Assembly: GCF_040659735.1 (NCBI RefSeq)
Contig: NZ_JBFANZ010000008.1
Span: forward strand, 62,001-126,000
From: Micromonospora_I sp040659735
GTDB lineage: Bacteria > Actinomycetota > Actinomycetes > Mycobacteriales > Micromonosporaceae
Length of the DNA stretch: 64,000 nt
Direction: 5' to 3'
Position 1 is the stretch's first letter; each line of letters opens with the position of its first letter. The notes below the pieces were generated by a model. It had not been told where the DNA came from. It did not search any database and saw nothing but the letters and a program-made list of their open reading frames with translations. Positions 55,404 through 64,000 of this stretch are shown in pieces. The position numbers and the translations under genes were made by a program.

Positions 55404-56348
55404 TCAGGCCGCGGCGGCGACGGCGATCCGTCCGGCCAGCTCCGCGTTGCGCAGGATGATCCGGACGTTCACCGCGAGGCTGCGGCCCTCGGTCGCCGAG
55501 TGGAAGTGGGCGAGCAGGAACGGCGTCACAGCCTTGCCCGTCACGCCATCCCGAGCCAGCATCGCCAGCCCGTCGGCGAGCGTCCGGTCGTGCAGCGCCG
55601 GGTCGAGCTGCTCGTCGGCCGGGAGGGGGTTCGCCACCACCAGGCCGCCGCGGAGCACGCCCTGCTCCCGCCGTGCGCGCAGCGCGGTCGCCACCTGTTC
55701 GGGCGAGTCGAGGGACCAGTCGAGGTCGAAGCCGCCGTCGGTGATGAAGAAGCCCGGGAAGCGGCGGGTGCGGTAGCCCACCACCGCCACCCCGAGGGTC
55801 TCCAGCCGCTCCAGCGTGGCGCCCACGTCGAGGATCGACTTCACGCCGGCGCACACGACCGCGATCGGCGTCCGGGCCAGGGTGATCAGGTCCGCGGACT
55901 CGTCGAAGCTCTGCGCCGCCTCCCGGTGCACCCCGCCGAGCCCGCCGGTGGCGAACACGCCGATCCCGGCGGCGGCGGCGACGGCGCTGGTCGCCGCGAC
56001 GGTGGTCGCGCCGTCGACGCCGGCGGCAGCCGCGACGGCGAGGTCGCGGACGGAGAGTTTGGCCACCCCGTCGGCGGAGGCGAGCCGGGTGAGTTCGGTG
56101 TCGTCGAGACCGACGATGAGACGTCCACCGACCATGCCGATGGTCGCGGGCACCGCGCCGGTCGCGCGGACCGCCGCCTCGATCTCGCGGGCGACGCGCA
56201 GGTTGTCGGGACGGGGCAGTCCGTGCGACACGATGGTGCTTTCCAGCGCGACGATCGGCCGCCCGTCGCGGCGGGCGTCGGCGACCTCGGCGCCGTACTG
56301 GATGCGGTGGTCGGCGGCGGCCGGCAGGGGGGACTCGTTCACGATCAT
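55404..56348 (-). CDS. psuG: Pseudouridine-5'-phosphate glycosidase
   Basis: Cleaves the C-C bond of pseudouridine 5'-phosphate to uracil and ribose 5-phosphate, so modified nucleosides from RNA turnover can be salvaged. The 314-residue protein has GRPIVALESTIVSHGLPRPD, ATIGMVGGRLIVGLDDTEL, GVFATGGLGGVHREAAQSFD and VVCAGVKSILDVGATLERLE. NPLPADEQLDP follows; these are all hallmark blocks of the family. The ATG at 56348 is preferred over the longer open frame to 56441. Transcribed ahead of psuK with a 7-bp gap. Confidence 0.94.
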   Translation of the reverse strand: MIVNESPLPAAADHRIQYGAEVADARRDGRPIVALESTIVSHGLPRPDNLRVAREIEAAVRATGAVPATIGMVGGRLIVGLDDTELTRLASADGVAKLSVRDLAVAAAAGVDGATTVAATSAVAAAAGIGVFATGGLGGVHREAAQSFDESADLITLARTPIAVVCAGVKSILDVGATLERLETLGVAVVGYRTRRFPGFFITDGGFDLDWSLDSPEQVATALRARREQGVLRGGLVVANPLPADEQLDPALHDRTLADGLAMLARDGVTGKAVTPFLLAHFHSATEGRSLAVNVRIILRNAELAGRIAVAAAA

Positions 56349-56433
56349 TACCGTACGGGTTCGCGCCGACCCGTCCTGCGGTGGACCACCGTCGGTGAAG
56401 CTGCCAGACTGGAAGGCTGGAGGTGTTACCGAC

Positions 56434-56652
56434 GTGAGCACAGAGGTCCTGGAGCGTCCGGAGCTGAAGGACGCCGATACCGGTCCAGAGATGTTCCACT
56501 ACGTCCGCAAAGAGAAGATCGCCGAGAGCGCGGTCATGGGGAATTACGTCGTCGCCCTCTGCGGCGAGCAGTTCCCCGTCACCAAGGCGGCCAAGCCGGG
56601 CTCGCCGGTCTGCCCGGCCTGCAAGGAGATCTACGAGTCCATGCGCGGCTGA
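56434..56652 (+). CDS. DUF3039 domain-containing protein
   Basis: 72-residue protein. MFHYVRKEKIAESAVMGNYV, then ALCGEQFPVTKAAKPGSPVC and PACKEIY match DUF3039. The H...C...CxxC arrangement suggests one Zn site. It is conserved and single-copy in actinobacteria, with no known function. The GTG at 56434 follows ctggaggt. It is divergent from psuG and 36 bp before the TRIC gene. Confidence 0.9.
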   Translation: MSTEVLERPELKDADTGPEMFHYVRKEKIAESAVMGNYVVALCGEQFPVTKAAKPGSPVCPACKEIYESMRG

Positions 56653-56688
56653 GCCTCTGCCCCGCGCCGCGGCGCGTAGCCTGCGGCG

Positions 56689-57411
56689 GTGAGCACCTCC
56701 ACCGCCCTGCTGACCGCTGATCTGGTCGGGGTTGCCGTCTTCGCGGCCTCCGGCGCGTCCGCCGCGGTGGTCAAACGGCTCGACCTGTTCGGCGTCGTCT
56801 TCGTCGGCTTCGTCGCGGCGCTCGGCGGCGGGATCCTGCGCGATCTCGTCATCGGGGAGGTGCCGCCGTTGGCCTTCGCCGACTGGCGTTACGCCGCCGC
56901 CGCCGCGCTCGCGTCGACCGCCGTCTTCTGGCTGCACCCGCAGCTGGCCCGGCTGCGCCGTACCGTGCTCGTACTCGACGCCGCCGGTCTCGGCCTCTTC
57001 ACCGTCACCGGGACGCTCAAGGCGCTCGGCGCCGGCGTGCCCCCGCTCGGCACCTGCGTCATCGGCATGCTCACCGCGATCGGCGGTGGGCTCGGCCGGG
57101 ACCTGCTCACCGGCGAGATCCCGGTCGTGCTGCGTCGCGAGATCTACGCGGTGGCCGCGCTCGCCGGCTCGGTCGCGGTGGTCGCGCTGGAATTCACCGG
57201 GTACGCCGGGCCGGTGTCGTTGGCGGCCGCCGTGCTGCTCGTCTTCGGGGTGCGGGTGGTCGCCCTGCAACGGAAGTGGTCGGCGCCGGTCGCGATGGAG
57301 CGGGGGCTGCGCCGCCGACTGACCGAGGACCGTGCCCACGAGGGCGGCTCGTCCGGGGGTTATCGCCGCGGCGACGACGGTGCGACCGGTCCCGGAGCGG
57401 GCCAGGTGTGA
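56689..57411 (+). CDS. Trimeric intracellular cation channel (TRIC) family protein
   Basis: 240-residue membrane protein (UPF0126/YadS type) with about seven helices. It has an internal repeat: GVVFVGFVAALGGGILRDLV in the first half and TCVIGMLTAIGGGLGRDLLT in the second. Each half has the GGG-x2-RD motif that lines the pore of TRIC channels. Bacterial TRIC proteins conduct K+/Na+. The C-terminal 45 residues are cytoplasmic and Gly/Arg-rich. The start is the GTG at 56689. Confidence 0.9.
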   Translation: MSTSTALLTADLVGVAVFAASGASAAVVKRLDLFGVVFVGFVAALGGGILRDLVIGEVPPLAFADWRYAAAAALASTAVFWLHPQLARLRRTVLVLDAAGLGLFTVTGTLKALGAGVPPLGTCVIGMLTAIGGGLGRDLLTGEIPVVLRREIYAVAALAGSVAVVALEFTGYAGPVSLAAAVLLVFGVRVVALQRKWSAPVAMERGLRRRLTEDRAHEGGSSGGYRRGDDGATGPGAGQV

Positions 57412-57581
57412 GCAGGCGCTCGCGCGGTGTTGCGGGGGTCCGACGGTCCGGCGCGGCTATGCTGAGACGGCCTTCGCGCGCCATCGGTCGCGGGGGCGTT
57501 TTCATGGGCTGCGGCTGACCGTCCCGCGTCGTCGTTGAGCAGAATGTCCGCCCCCGTGGTGGTCGGAAGGAGCGTCTCGGT

Positions 57582-59303
57582 TTGGGTGCCCAACTGCCGG
57601 CAATCGACACCTTCCCGCCGCTGCGCGCCTGGCAGCGCAAGGCGCTGGTCGAATACCTGCGGCGGCGCTCCGAGGATTTCATGGCGGTCGCGACCCCCGG
57701 CGCGGGTAAGACCACGTTCGCCCTGCGCATCGCCGCCGAGCTGCTCGCCGACGGCACCGTCGAGGCGCTCACCGTGGTCGCACCGACCGAGCACCTGAAG
57801 ACCCAGTGGGCCCAGGCCGCGGCGCGGATCGGCATCCAGCTCGACTCGGGCTTCCGCAACGCCGACGTGCACTCCTCGGCCGACTTCCACGGCGCCGTCG
57901 TCACCTACGCCCAGGTCGGCGTGGCCCCGCAGGTGCACCGTCGGCGCACGATGACGCGGCGCACCATGGTCATCCTCGACGAGGTGCACCACGCCGGTGA
58001 CTCCCGCTCGTGGGGGGACGGCGTCAAGGCCGCGTTCGAGCCGGCCGTGCGCCGGCTGATGCTCACCGGTACGCCGTTCCGCTCCGACGACAATCCCATC
58101 CCGTTCGTCACGTACGAGCGCGGCGGCGACGGGCTGCAGCGCTCCCGCGCCGACTCGATCTACGGGTACGCCGACGCGCTACGCGAGGGCGTCGTCCGTC
58201 CCGTCATCTTCCTCGCCTACTCCGGCGAGACCCGTTGGCGCACCAGCGCCGGCGACGAGCTCGCCGCCCGGTTGGGTGAGCCGATGACGCAGGACGTCGT
58301 CGCGCAGGCCTGGCGTACCGCCCTCGACCCCGCCGGCGACTGGATGCCGCAGGTGTTGCGCGCGGCGGACGCCCGGCTGCAGCACCTGCGCACGGGCGGC
58401 ATGGCCGACGCCGGGGGCCTGATCATCGCCACCGACCAGCAGGCGGCGCGGGCGTACGGCCGGCTCGTCGAGCGGATCACCGGGGAGAAGGCCGTGGTGG
58501 TCCTCTCCGACGATGACGGCGCCTCCGCGCGGATCGCCGAATTCGCCGCCTCCAACCAGCGTTGGCTCGTTGCGGTCCGGATGGTTTCCGAAGGGGTCGA
58601 CATCCCGCGCCTGGCGGTCGGCGTCTACGCGACGAGCGCCTCCACGCCCCTCTACTTCGCGCAGGCGATCGGGCGTTTCGTCCGGGCCCGGCGGCCGGGG
58701 GAGACCGCGACGGTCTTCGTGCCGAGCGTGCCCCACCTGCTCGGTCTCGCCAGCGAGATGGAGGCGGAGCGGGACCACGTGCTCGGCGCGCCGAAGCAGC
58801 GCGACGGCTTCGACGACGACCTGCTGGAGCGGGCGCAGCGCAACGAGAAGGCCAGCGGCGAGCTGGAGAAGCGTTTCGAGGCGCTCTCCGCCACGGCCGA
58901 ACTCGACCAGGTGATCTTCGACGGCGCGACCTTCGGCACGGCCGCGCAGTCGGGCACGCCCGAGGAGGAGGAGTATCTCGGGTTGCCGGGGCTGCTCACC
59001 GCCGACCAGGTTGCCGTCCTGCTCAACAAGCGTCAGGCCGAGCAGTTGGCCGCTCAGCGCCGCCGTCGCAGCGAAACGCCGACGTCCGCCCCGACGCAGC
59101 CGGCCGGCCCACGTACGGCGGCAGAGCGCCGTATCGTGCTGCGCCGTCAGCTCAACGCGCTGGTGGCGGCGCACCACCACCGCACCGGCCTGCCGCACGG
59201 AAAGATCCACGCGGAGCTGCGCCGGCTGTGTGGTGGTCCGCCGAGCGCCCAGGCCACGATCGAGCAGCTCGAAGAACGTATCGCGACCGTTCAGACGTTC
59301 TGA
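57582..59303 (+). CDS. DEAD/DEAH-box (superfamily 2) helicase
   Basis: 573-residue SF2 helicase of the UvrB/XPB-like class: Q-like segment LRAWQRKALVEYL, Walker A ATPGAGKTTFALRIAAEL (about 38-55), motif Ia VVAPTEHLKTQW, Walker B VILDEVHHAGD and motif III MLTGTPFRSD. The second RecA domain has SEGVDIPRLAVGVYAT and the arginine-finger region AQAIGRFVRARRPGE. The acidic C-terminus lacks a nuclease motif. The TTG at 57582 follows gaaggagc. The leader from 57412 has no other gene apart from a possible four-codon ORF (atgggctgcggctga, 57504-57518). Confidence 0.9.
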   Translation: MGAQLPAIDTFPPLRAWQRKALVEYLRRRSEDFMAVATPGAGKTTFALRIAAELLADGTVEALTVVAPTEHLKTQWAQAAARIGIQLDSGFRNADVHSSADFHGAVVTYAQVGVAPQVHRRRTMTRRTMVILDEVHHAGDSRSWGDGVKAAFEPAVRRLMLTGTPFRSDDNPIPFVTYERGGDGLQRSRADSIYGYADALREGVVRPVIFLAYSGETRWRTSAGDELAARLGEPMTQDVVAQAWRTALDPAGDWMPQVLRAADARLQHLRTGGMADAGGLIIATDQQAARAYGRLVERITGEKAVVVLSDDDGASARIAEFAASNQRWLVAVRMVSEGVDIPRLAVGVYATSASTPLYFAQAIGRFVRARRPGETATVFVPSVPHLLGLASEMEAERDHVLGAPKQRDGFDDDLLERAQRNEKASGELEKRFEALSATAELDQVIFDGATFGTAAQSGTPEEEEYLGLPGLLTADQVAVLLNKRQAEQLAAQRRRRSETPTSAPTQPAGPRTAAERRIVLRRQLNALVAAHHHRTGLPHGKIHAELRRLCGGPPSAQATIEQLEERIATVQTF

Positions 59304-59375
59304 CCGTCCCCCGCCCCGCCCGACCGCGCCGCCGGCGACCGCCCTCGCTCCGGGCGTTCGGTGCGGCAACGACGA

Positions 59376-59418
59376 AGCCGGCCGGCGGCGTCCCCCGCAG
59401 GGGAACGCCGCCGGCCGG
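59376..59418. terminator. Terminator between the helicase and DUF7455 genes
   Basis: gccggccggcggcgt (59376-59390) and acgccgccggccggc (59404-59418) form a 15-bp stem extended inward by cccc/gggg. It lies between convergent genes, 19 bp from the DUF7455 stop, and is a probable bidirectional terminator. Confidence 0.85.
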
Positions 59419-59436
59419 CTATGTCGATGGAACTGT

Positions 59437-59667
59437 TTAATTTGCCATCAGATCGGCGCCACGCCAGGTGAACTCCGGGTCGGCCTTGAACTGCACCGCG
59501 ATCTTCACGAGATCGTTGGCGTACTTGTTCGCGTGGTGTCCACAGAACACCAGCTCACTGCCACCCGCCAGTGTCACCCGCAGCTTGCCGGCCGCGTTGC
59601 ACCGGTCGCACCGTTCATCGGCAGCTAGGGAAGCCGCCGTTGCCGGCGGCGTGAGGGTCGGGGTCAT
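59437..59667 (-). CDS. DUF7455 family small zinc-ribbon-like protein
   Basis: 76-residue protein conserved beside sigA in actinobacteria (from memory, Rv2708c in M. tuberculosis). Its signature is RCDRCNAAGKLRVTLAGGSE and LVFCGHHANKYANDLVKIAV. The CxxC and CGHH pairs suggest one bound Zn. Function unknown. The ATG at 59667 follows agaggaggaa at ideal spacing; the longer frame to 59724 has no such site. It is followed by a strong hairpin. Confidence 0.87.
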   Translation of the reverse strand: MTPTLTPPATAASLAADERCDRCNAAGKLRVTLAGGSELVFCGHHANKYANDLVKIAVQFKADPEFTWRGADLMAN

Positions 59668-59911
59668 CGCCTTCCTCCTCTGGTCGTCACCGATGAACAC
59701 ACTCGTCGGTCGTTGCTCACCCATCGTCCAACACCCGTGAAGGGTGCTGCCTTCCCAATGTGCCCTCGGGGGACCGAGGTCACACGTGGTAGGGACAGTG
59801 TGCCGTGCACCAAGGGTGCCACGTCAACGATCACAACTGCACATCCGCCGGATCAGTTCGCGGTGATCTACATGTGGTGATCAAAGCGACACGTTCGGTT
59901 GACGAAATGGA

Positions 59912-61495
<1,584 letters not shown>

Positions 61496-61839
61496 GAATG
61501 ACCTTCCGGAGGCGAAGAGCGAGCACGGCCGGACCGGCCACCGCAGCGCGGAGCGACGTGCCGGTGTGAATTGGGCCCCCGTGTCTCGGACCAACCGGGT
61601 TGTCGGCGATCCGTGGCGCAAGGGTAGGCGTGAATTGTAACGCCGTCTGCGGCGATCATCCTGCGTCGCACGCCGTAGGTGACGGCTGGGGCCCACCGAG
61701 CGGGAACGAACCTGAACTTTGAAAGGATATAACCGCTGCCAGGTGGGGGAGGGGCGTACCGTCCGGCCGGCTGAGGCCGACGGTTCGACGCGCCGGAAAA
61801 CCGGGCGGTCCGGGGCGGAAAGGGGACGTGGAGCCACGC
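61496..61839. promoter_or_regulatory. Divergent promoter region between rpoD and suhB
   Basis: 344 bp with no gene. Comparatively AT-rich patches (for example tgaactttgaaaggatataac at 61711-61731) are likely promoter or leader elements. No operator or riboswitch was recognised. Confidence 0.4.
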
Positions 61840-62664
61840 ATGGACGAGATGAGGCCGACACCCGAGGAACTGCTGAAGATCGCGGCGGAGGTGGCACAGG
61901 CCGCGGCCGTGACGGCGCGCCGGATGCGCGCCGACGGGGTCACCGGCGTCGACACCAAGAGCACCAGCACGGACGTGGTCACCGCCGCGGACCGCGCCGT
62001 GGAACGCCAGGTCGTCGCCGCGTTGCGCGCGTTGCGGCCGGAGGACACCGTGCTGGGTGAGGAGTACGGGGACACGCGCGGCGCGCGACCGGCCGGGCCG
62101 GGAGCGGTGCGGTGGATCCTCGACCCGATCGACGGCACCGTGAACTACCTCTACGGCCTGCCGGAGTACGCCGTCTCCCTCGCGGCGGAGGTCGACGGCG
62201 TGGTCGTGGCGGGCGTGGTGCGCAACGCCGCGACGGGAGACGAGTGGCGGGCGGTCCGGGGCGGTGGGGCCTACCGCGAAGGGCGGCGGTTGACGGGCTC
62301 CACGCAGACGGATCTCGCGCAGGCGCTGGTCGCCACCGGCTTCGGCTACGACCCGGCCCGTCGGATCCACCAGGCCGCGGTGCTGGCCGGGCTGATCGCG
62401 CGGGTACGCGACATCCGCCGATTCGGAGCGGCCGCCCTCGACCTGTGCCGGGCGGCCGAGGGGAGCGTCGACGCCTACTACGAAAAGGGACTCAACCCGT
62501 GGGACCACGCGGCGGGTGGGCTCATCGCCGCGGAGGCGGGGCTCCGGGTCGCCGGGCTGGCCGGCGCCCCGGCCGGACCCGACCTCGTCATCGCCGCCCC
62601 GCCGACGCTCTTCGGAGCGCTGCACGAGCATCTGGTGCGGCTGGACGCGACCGGCGGACCGTAG
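61840..62664 (+). CDS. suhB: Inositol monophosphatase family protein
   Basis: Mg-dependent phosphatase of about 274 residues. It has the metal-binding signature WILDPIDGTVNYLYGLPEYA (about 90-109), an upstream EEYGD where the family has GEE, and the C-terminal NPWDHAAGGLIAAEAG. Actinobacterial SuhB-type enzymes dephosphorylate inositol phosphate (for mycothiol and phosphatidylinositol) or related sugars; substrate not determined here. The ATG at 61840 is preferred; a GTG at 61828 lies too close to its GA-rich site. It is divergent from rpoD, the same arrangement as sigA/suhB elsewhere. Confidence 0.9.
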   Translation: MDEMRPTPEELLKIAAEVAQAAAVTARRMRADGVTGVDTKSTSTDVVTAADRAVERQVVAALRALRPEDTVLGEEYGDTRGARPAGPGAVRWILDPIDGTVNYLYGLPEYAVSLAAEVDGVVVAGVVRNAATGDEWRAVRGGGAYREGRRLTGSTQTDLAQALVATGFGYDPARRIHQAAVLAGLIARVRDIRRFGAAALDLCRAAEGSVDAYYEKGLNPWDHAAGGLIAAEAGLRVAGLAGAPAGPDLVIAAPPTLFGALHEHLVRLDATGGP

Positions 62665-62683
62665 CGGACCAGCCCTGAAACGG

Positions 62684-62722
62684 CTCCGGCCCCGCCCCCC
62701 TGGTGAGGTGGCGGGGCCGGAG
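62684..62722. terminator. Terminator between suhB and the cei-like gene
   Basis: ctccggccccgcc (62684-62696) and ggcggggccggag (62710-62722), a perfect 13-bp stem with a 13-base loop. It lies between convergent genes, 10 bp from the minus-strand stop. Confidence 0.85.
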
Positions 62723-62731
62723 CGGAACGGT

Positions 62732-63271
62732 CTAGCTCTGCTCGTCGGCGGCGCAGGTCTGCGCCGGGAGCTCCGGCTTGCCGCCGAGTTCGACCAGCGA
62801 CTGGTTGACCTCGGTGAGCGTGGCCAGCTGTTGGAACGCGCTCCCGATCACCACGTCGACCAGGTCGTCCTGGCGCTTCGGGTCGTATTCCAAGGTCGCC
62901 TGGTCCAGGAAGTAGGCCCGCATCAGATGCGCTGAGCCGACGGCCTTGGGGCCGTAGCGCAGGACGGCCACCCCGTCGATGCCCTTCTTCTGCGGGTCGT
63001 TCGCTTCCTTCAGCACCTGAAACTTCCGGTTCTTGAAGTCAGTGCCGACCTTGGTCGCCAGGCCCGGCGTGTCCGTCGCGTTGTAGACGTTGATGCGCAC
63101 GTCTTTCGGCTCCCGCAACCGGATGTTGGCCAGCGCGTACCCGTCCGGGCAGCTCCTCGCGGAGGTCGCCTCGGTCTGCGTGTCGCGCACGAGCGCGACC
63201 ACGACGAAGACCAGAGCGAACAGGACCATCGCGCCGACAACGACGAGTGCTCGCACTCGCGCAAAGCTCAT
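62732..63271 (-). CDS. cei: Cei-like envelope integrity protein (LytR C-terminal domain)
   Basis: 179-residue single-pass membrane protein. A short basic cytoplasmic N-terminus (MSFARVRA) is followed by one helix (LVVVGAMVLFALVFVVVALV). The extracellular LytR_C domain contains DVRINVYNATDTPGLATKVG, IDGVAVLRYGPKAVGSAHLM and VDVVIGSAFQQLAT. It sits between suhB and a DUF4193 gene, as Cei (Rv2700, cell-envelope integrity) does in M. tuberculosis. Symbol assigned by this synteny and fold. The ATG at 63271 begins the membrane segment's N-terminus. Confidence 0.83.
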   Translation of the reverse strand: MSFARVRALVVVGAMVLFALVFVVVALVRDTQTEATSARSCPDGYALANIRLREPKDVRINVYNATDTPGLATKVGTDFKNRKFQVLKEANDPQKKGIDGVAVLRYGPKAVGSAHLMRAYFLDQATLEYDPKRQDDLVDVVIGSAFQQLATLTEVNQSLVELGGKPELPAQTCAADEQS

Positions 63272-63695
63272 GGAATGGCTCCCGTGCAGGTGTGGTGGCT
63301 GGTGCCGGACCAAAAGGGTAATGTCGTCCGCCCCCGTGGCTACCGAGTATGCCGCTGAGGTTAGCGGTTCTCCCTCCGCTGTGCGGAAAGAGTGCGGCGA
63401 CCCGGCGCGGCGACGGTAATCGGGGGACTCCTACCCCTATCTTCGTGTCGCCTGAGTCACATTGGGAACAACTTGGCGCGCGCGGGCGTACATGCCTCAC
63501 GCAAGGGCGGTATACATGCCTCGCGTAAAGGGGGGTAAGGTACCGCGCTCGCCGGGGGAGTTTCCTGCGGGCGCCGCGTTCCGGGACGAGATGTCTGGTT
63601 CGTGGTGCGGATTCGAACGATGGCGCGCAGGGAACCAAAACAGCGTCTTCCGGCGTTAAACCGGGAGCGACTTATCGATACGGGAGAGTGAACCG
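63272..63695. promoter_or_regulatory. Divergent intergenic region with imperfect direct repeat
   Basis: 424 bp with no supported gene. tacatgcctcacgcaagggc (63489-63508) is repeated as tacatgcctcgcgtaaaggg (63513-63532), a 24-bp period with three differences in 20 bases. This may be a regulator site or part of the DUF4193 promoter. Confidence 0.5.
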
Positions 63696-63992
63696 ATGGC
63701 CACCGACTACGACGCACCGCGTCGCGACGAGGTCGACCTCGGCGAGGACAGCCTGGAAGAACTCAAGGCACGGCGCGTCGACTCGCAGTCGGGCGCCGTG
63801 GACGTCGACGAGGCCGAGGTTGCCGAGAGCTTCGAGCTTCCCGGTGCTGACCTGGCCGACGAGGAACTCACGGTCAAGGTGCTGCCGATGCAGCAGGACG
63901 AGTTCCGTTGCGCGCGCTGCTTCCTCGTCCACCACCGCAGCCAGCTCGCGGTGGAGCGCAACGGGGAGCTGATCTGCCGAGAGTGCGCCTGA
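63696..63992 (+). CDS. DUF4193 domain-containing protein
   Basis: 98-residue protein, complete within the window. The N-terminal half is acidic (DEVDLGEDSLEELKARRVDS), followed by ELPGADLADEELTVKVLPMQ. A C-terminal Zn-ribbon-like end (FRCARCFLVHHRSQL, ICRECA) has two CxxC pairs. It is highly conserved in actinobacteria next to cei (from memory, Rv2699c), with no known function. The ATG at 63696 is preceded by gggagagtgaaccg. Confidence 0.93.
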   Translation: MATDYDAPRRDEVDLGEDSLEELKARRVDSQSGAVDVDEAEVAESFELPGADLADEELTVKVLPMQQDEFRCARCFLVHHRSQLAVERNGELICRECA

Positions 63993-64000
63993 GCACTGCG

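Noticed and set aside
63590..63640. Minus-strand gttcgaatccgc resembling a tRNA T-arm
   Set aside because: The flanking bases do not pair as a T-stem, and no acceptor, D or anticodon arm could be found.

Overview
The window is a high-GC actinobacterial chromosome segment, most likely from Micromonospora or a close relative in the Micromonosporaceae. The evidence is strong G/C bias at third codon positions, many GTG/TTG starts, and a gene neighbourhood shared with other actinobacteria. From memory, miaB, a DUF349 gene, miaA, dapF, hflX, lexA, nrdR, ideR, sigB, sigA, suhB, a cei-like gene and a DUF4193 gene also cluster in Mycobacterium tuberculosis. No rRNA, tRNA, CRISPR array, complete insertion sequence or replication origin was recognised.

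Layout. (1) 1-18.3 kb is core. It holds the end of a glutamate ABC transporter (gluA, gluB), miaB, a DUF349 protein, the LigB-like/miaA/dapF operon, a malic enzyme, hflX, a membrane protein with a glycine-rich tail, lexA, and the nrdR-nrdJ pair. (2) 18.3-35.2 kb is accessory. Short, mostly single-gene units are separated by long non-coding or decayed DNA: sulfotransferase, RibD-type reductase, PP2C, TMEM175, GNAT, methyltransferase, hydrolase, an ECF42-type sigma factor with its YCII partner, an erythromycin-esterase-like protein divergent from a double-MerR regulator, a DinB-type protein, an MFS exporter, DUF3626 and a pentapeptide-repeat protein. This part also holds remnants of an IS110 transposase and a CBS-domain gene, plus two families of duplicated non-coding DNA. 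(3) 35.2-64 kb returns to core-type genes: lipoproteins, a TRM11-like methylase, lhgO, ideR, a sulfurtransferase, acuC with a GNAT/acyl-CoA ligase fusion, sigB, spo0M, dtd, a GH65 enzyme, psuG-psuK, a DEAD/DEAH helicase, rpoD, suhB, a Cei-like protein and a DUF4193 protein.

Functional themes. tRNA and RNA modification is well represented: miaA and miaB act in sequence on A37, dtd edits mischarged tRNA, psuG/psuK recycle pseudouridine, and a TRM11-like methylase is present. Regulation of stress, metal and DNA damage includes lexA with a candidate SOS box, ideR, nrdR with a B12-dependent reductase, and two sigma-70 proteins. acuC beside a GNAT/acyl-CoA ligase fusion points to control of acetyl-CoA metabolism by reversible lysine acetylation.

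The observations most worth following are these. A 204-bp block is 201/204 identical between the sigB-like gene and rpoD, which suggests gene conversion. A long hairpin occurs at two unrelated convergent gene ends. A regulator with two MerR domains faces direct repeats spaced 12 bp apart. A hydrolase gene is flanked by 46-bp direct repeats. A 75-bp promoter-region duplication survives with no gene behind it. A ten-codon leader ORF lies just upstream of the sulfotransferase. I did not find a convincing multi-gene system of a previously undescribed kind.
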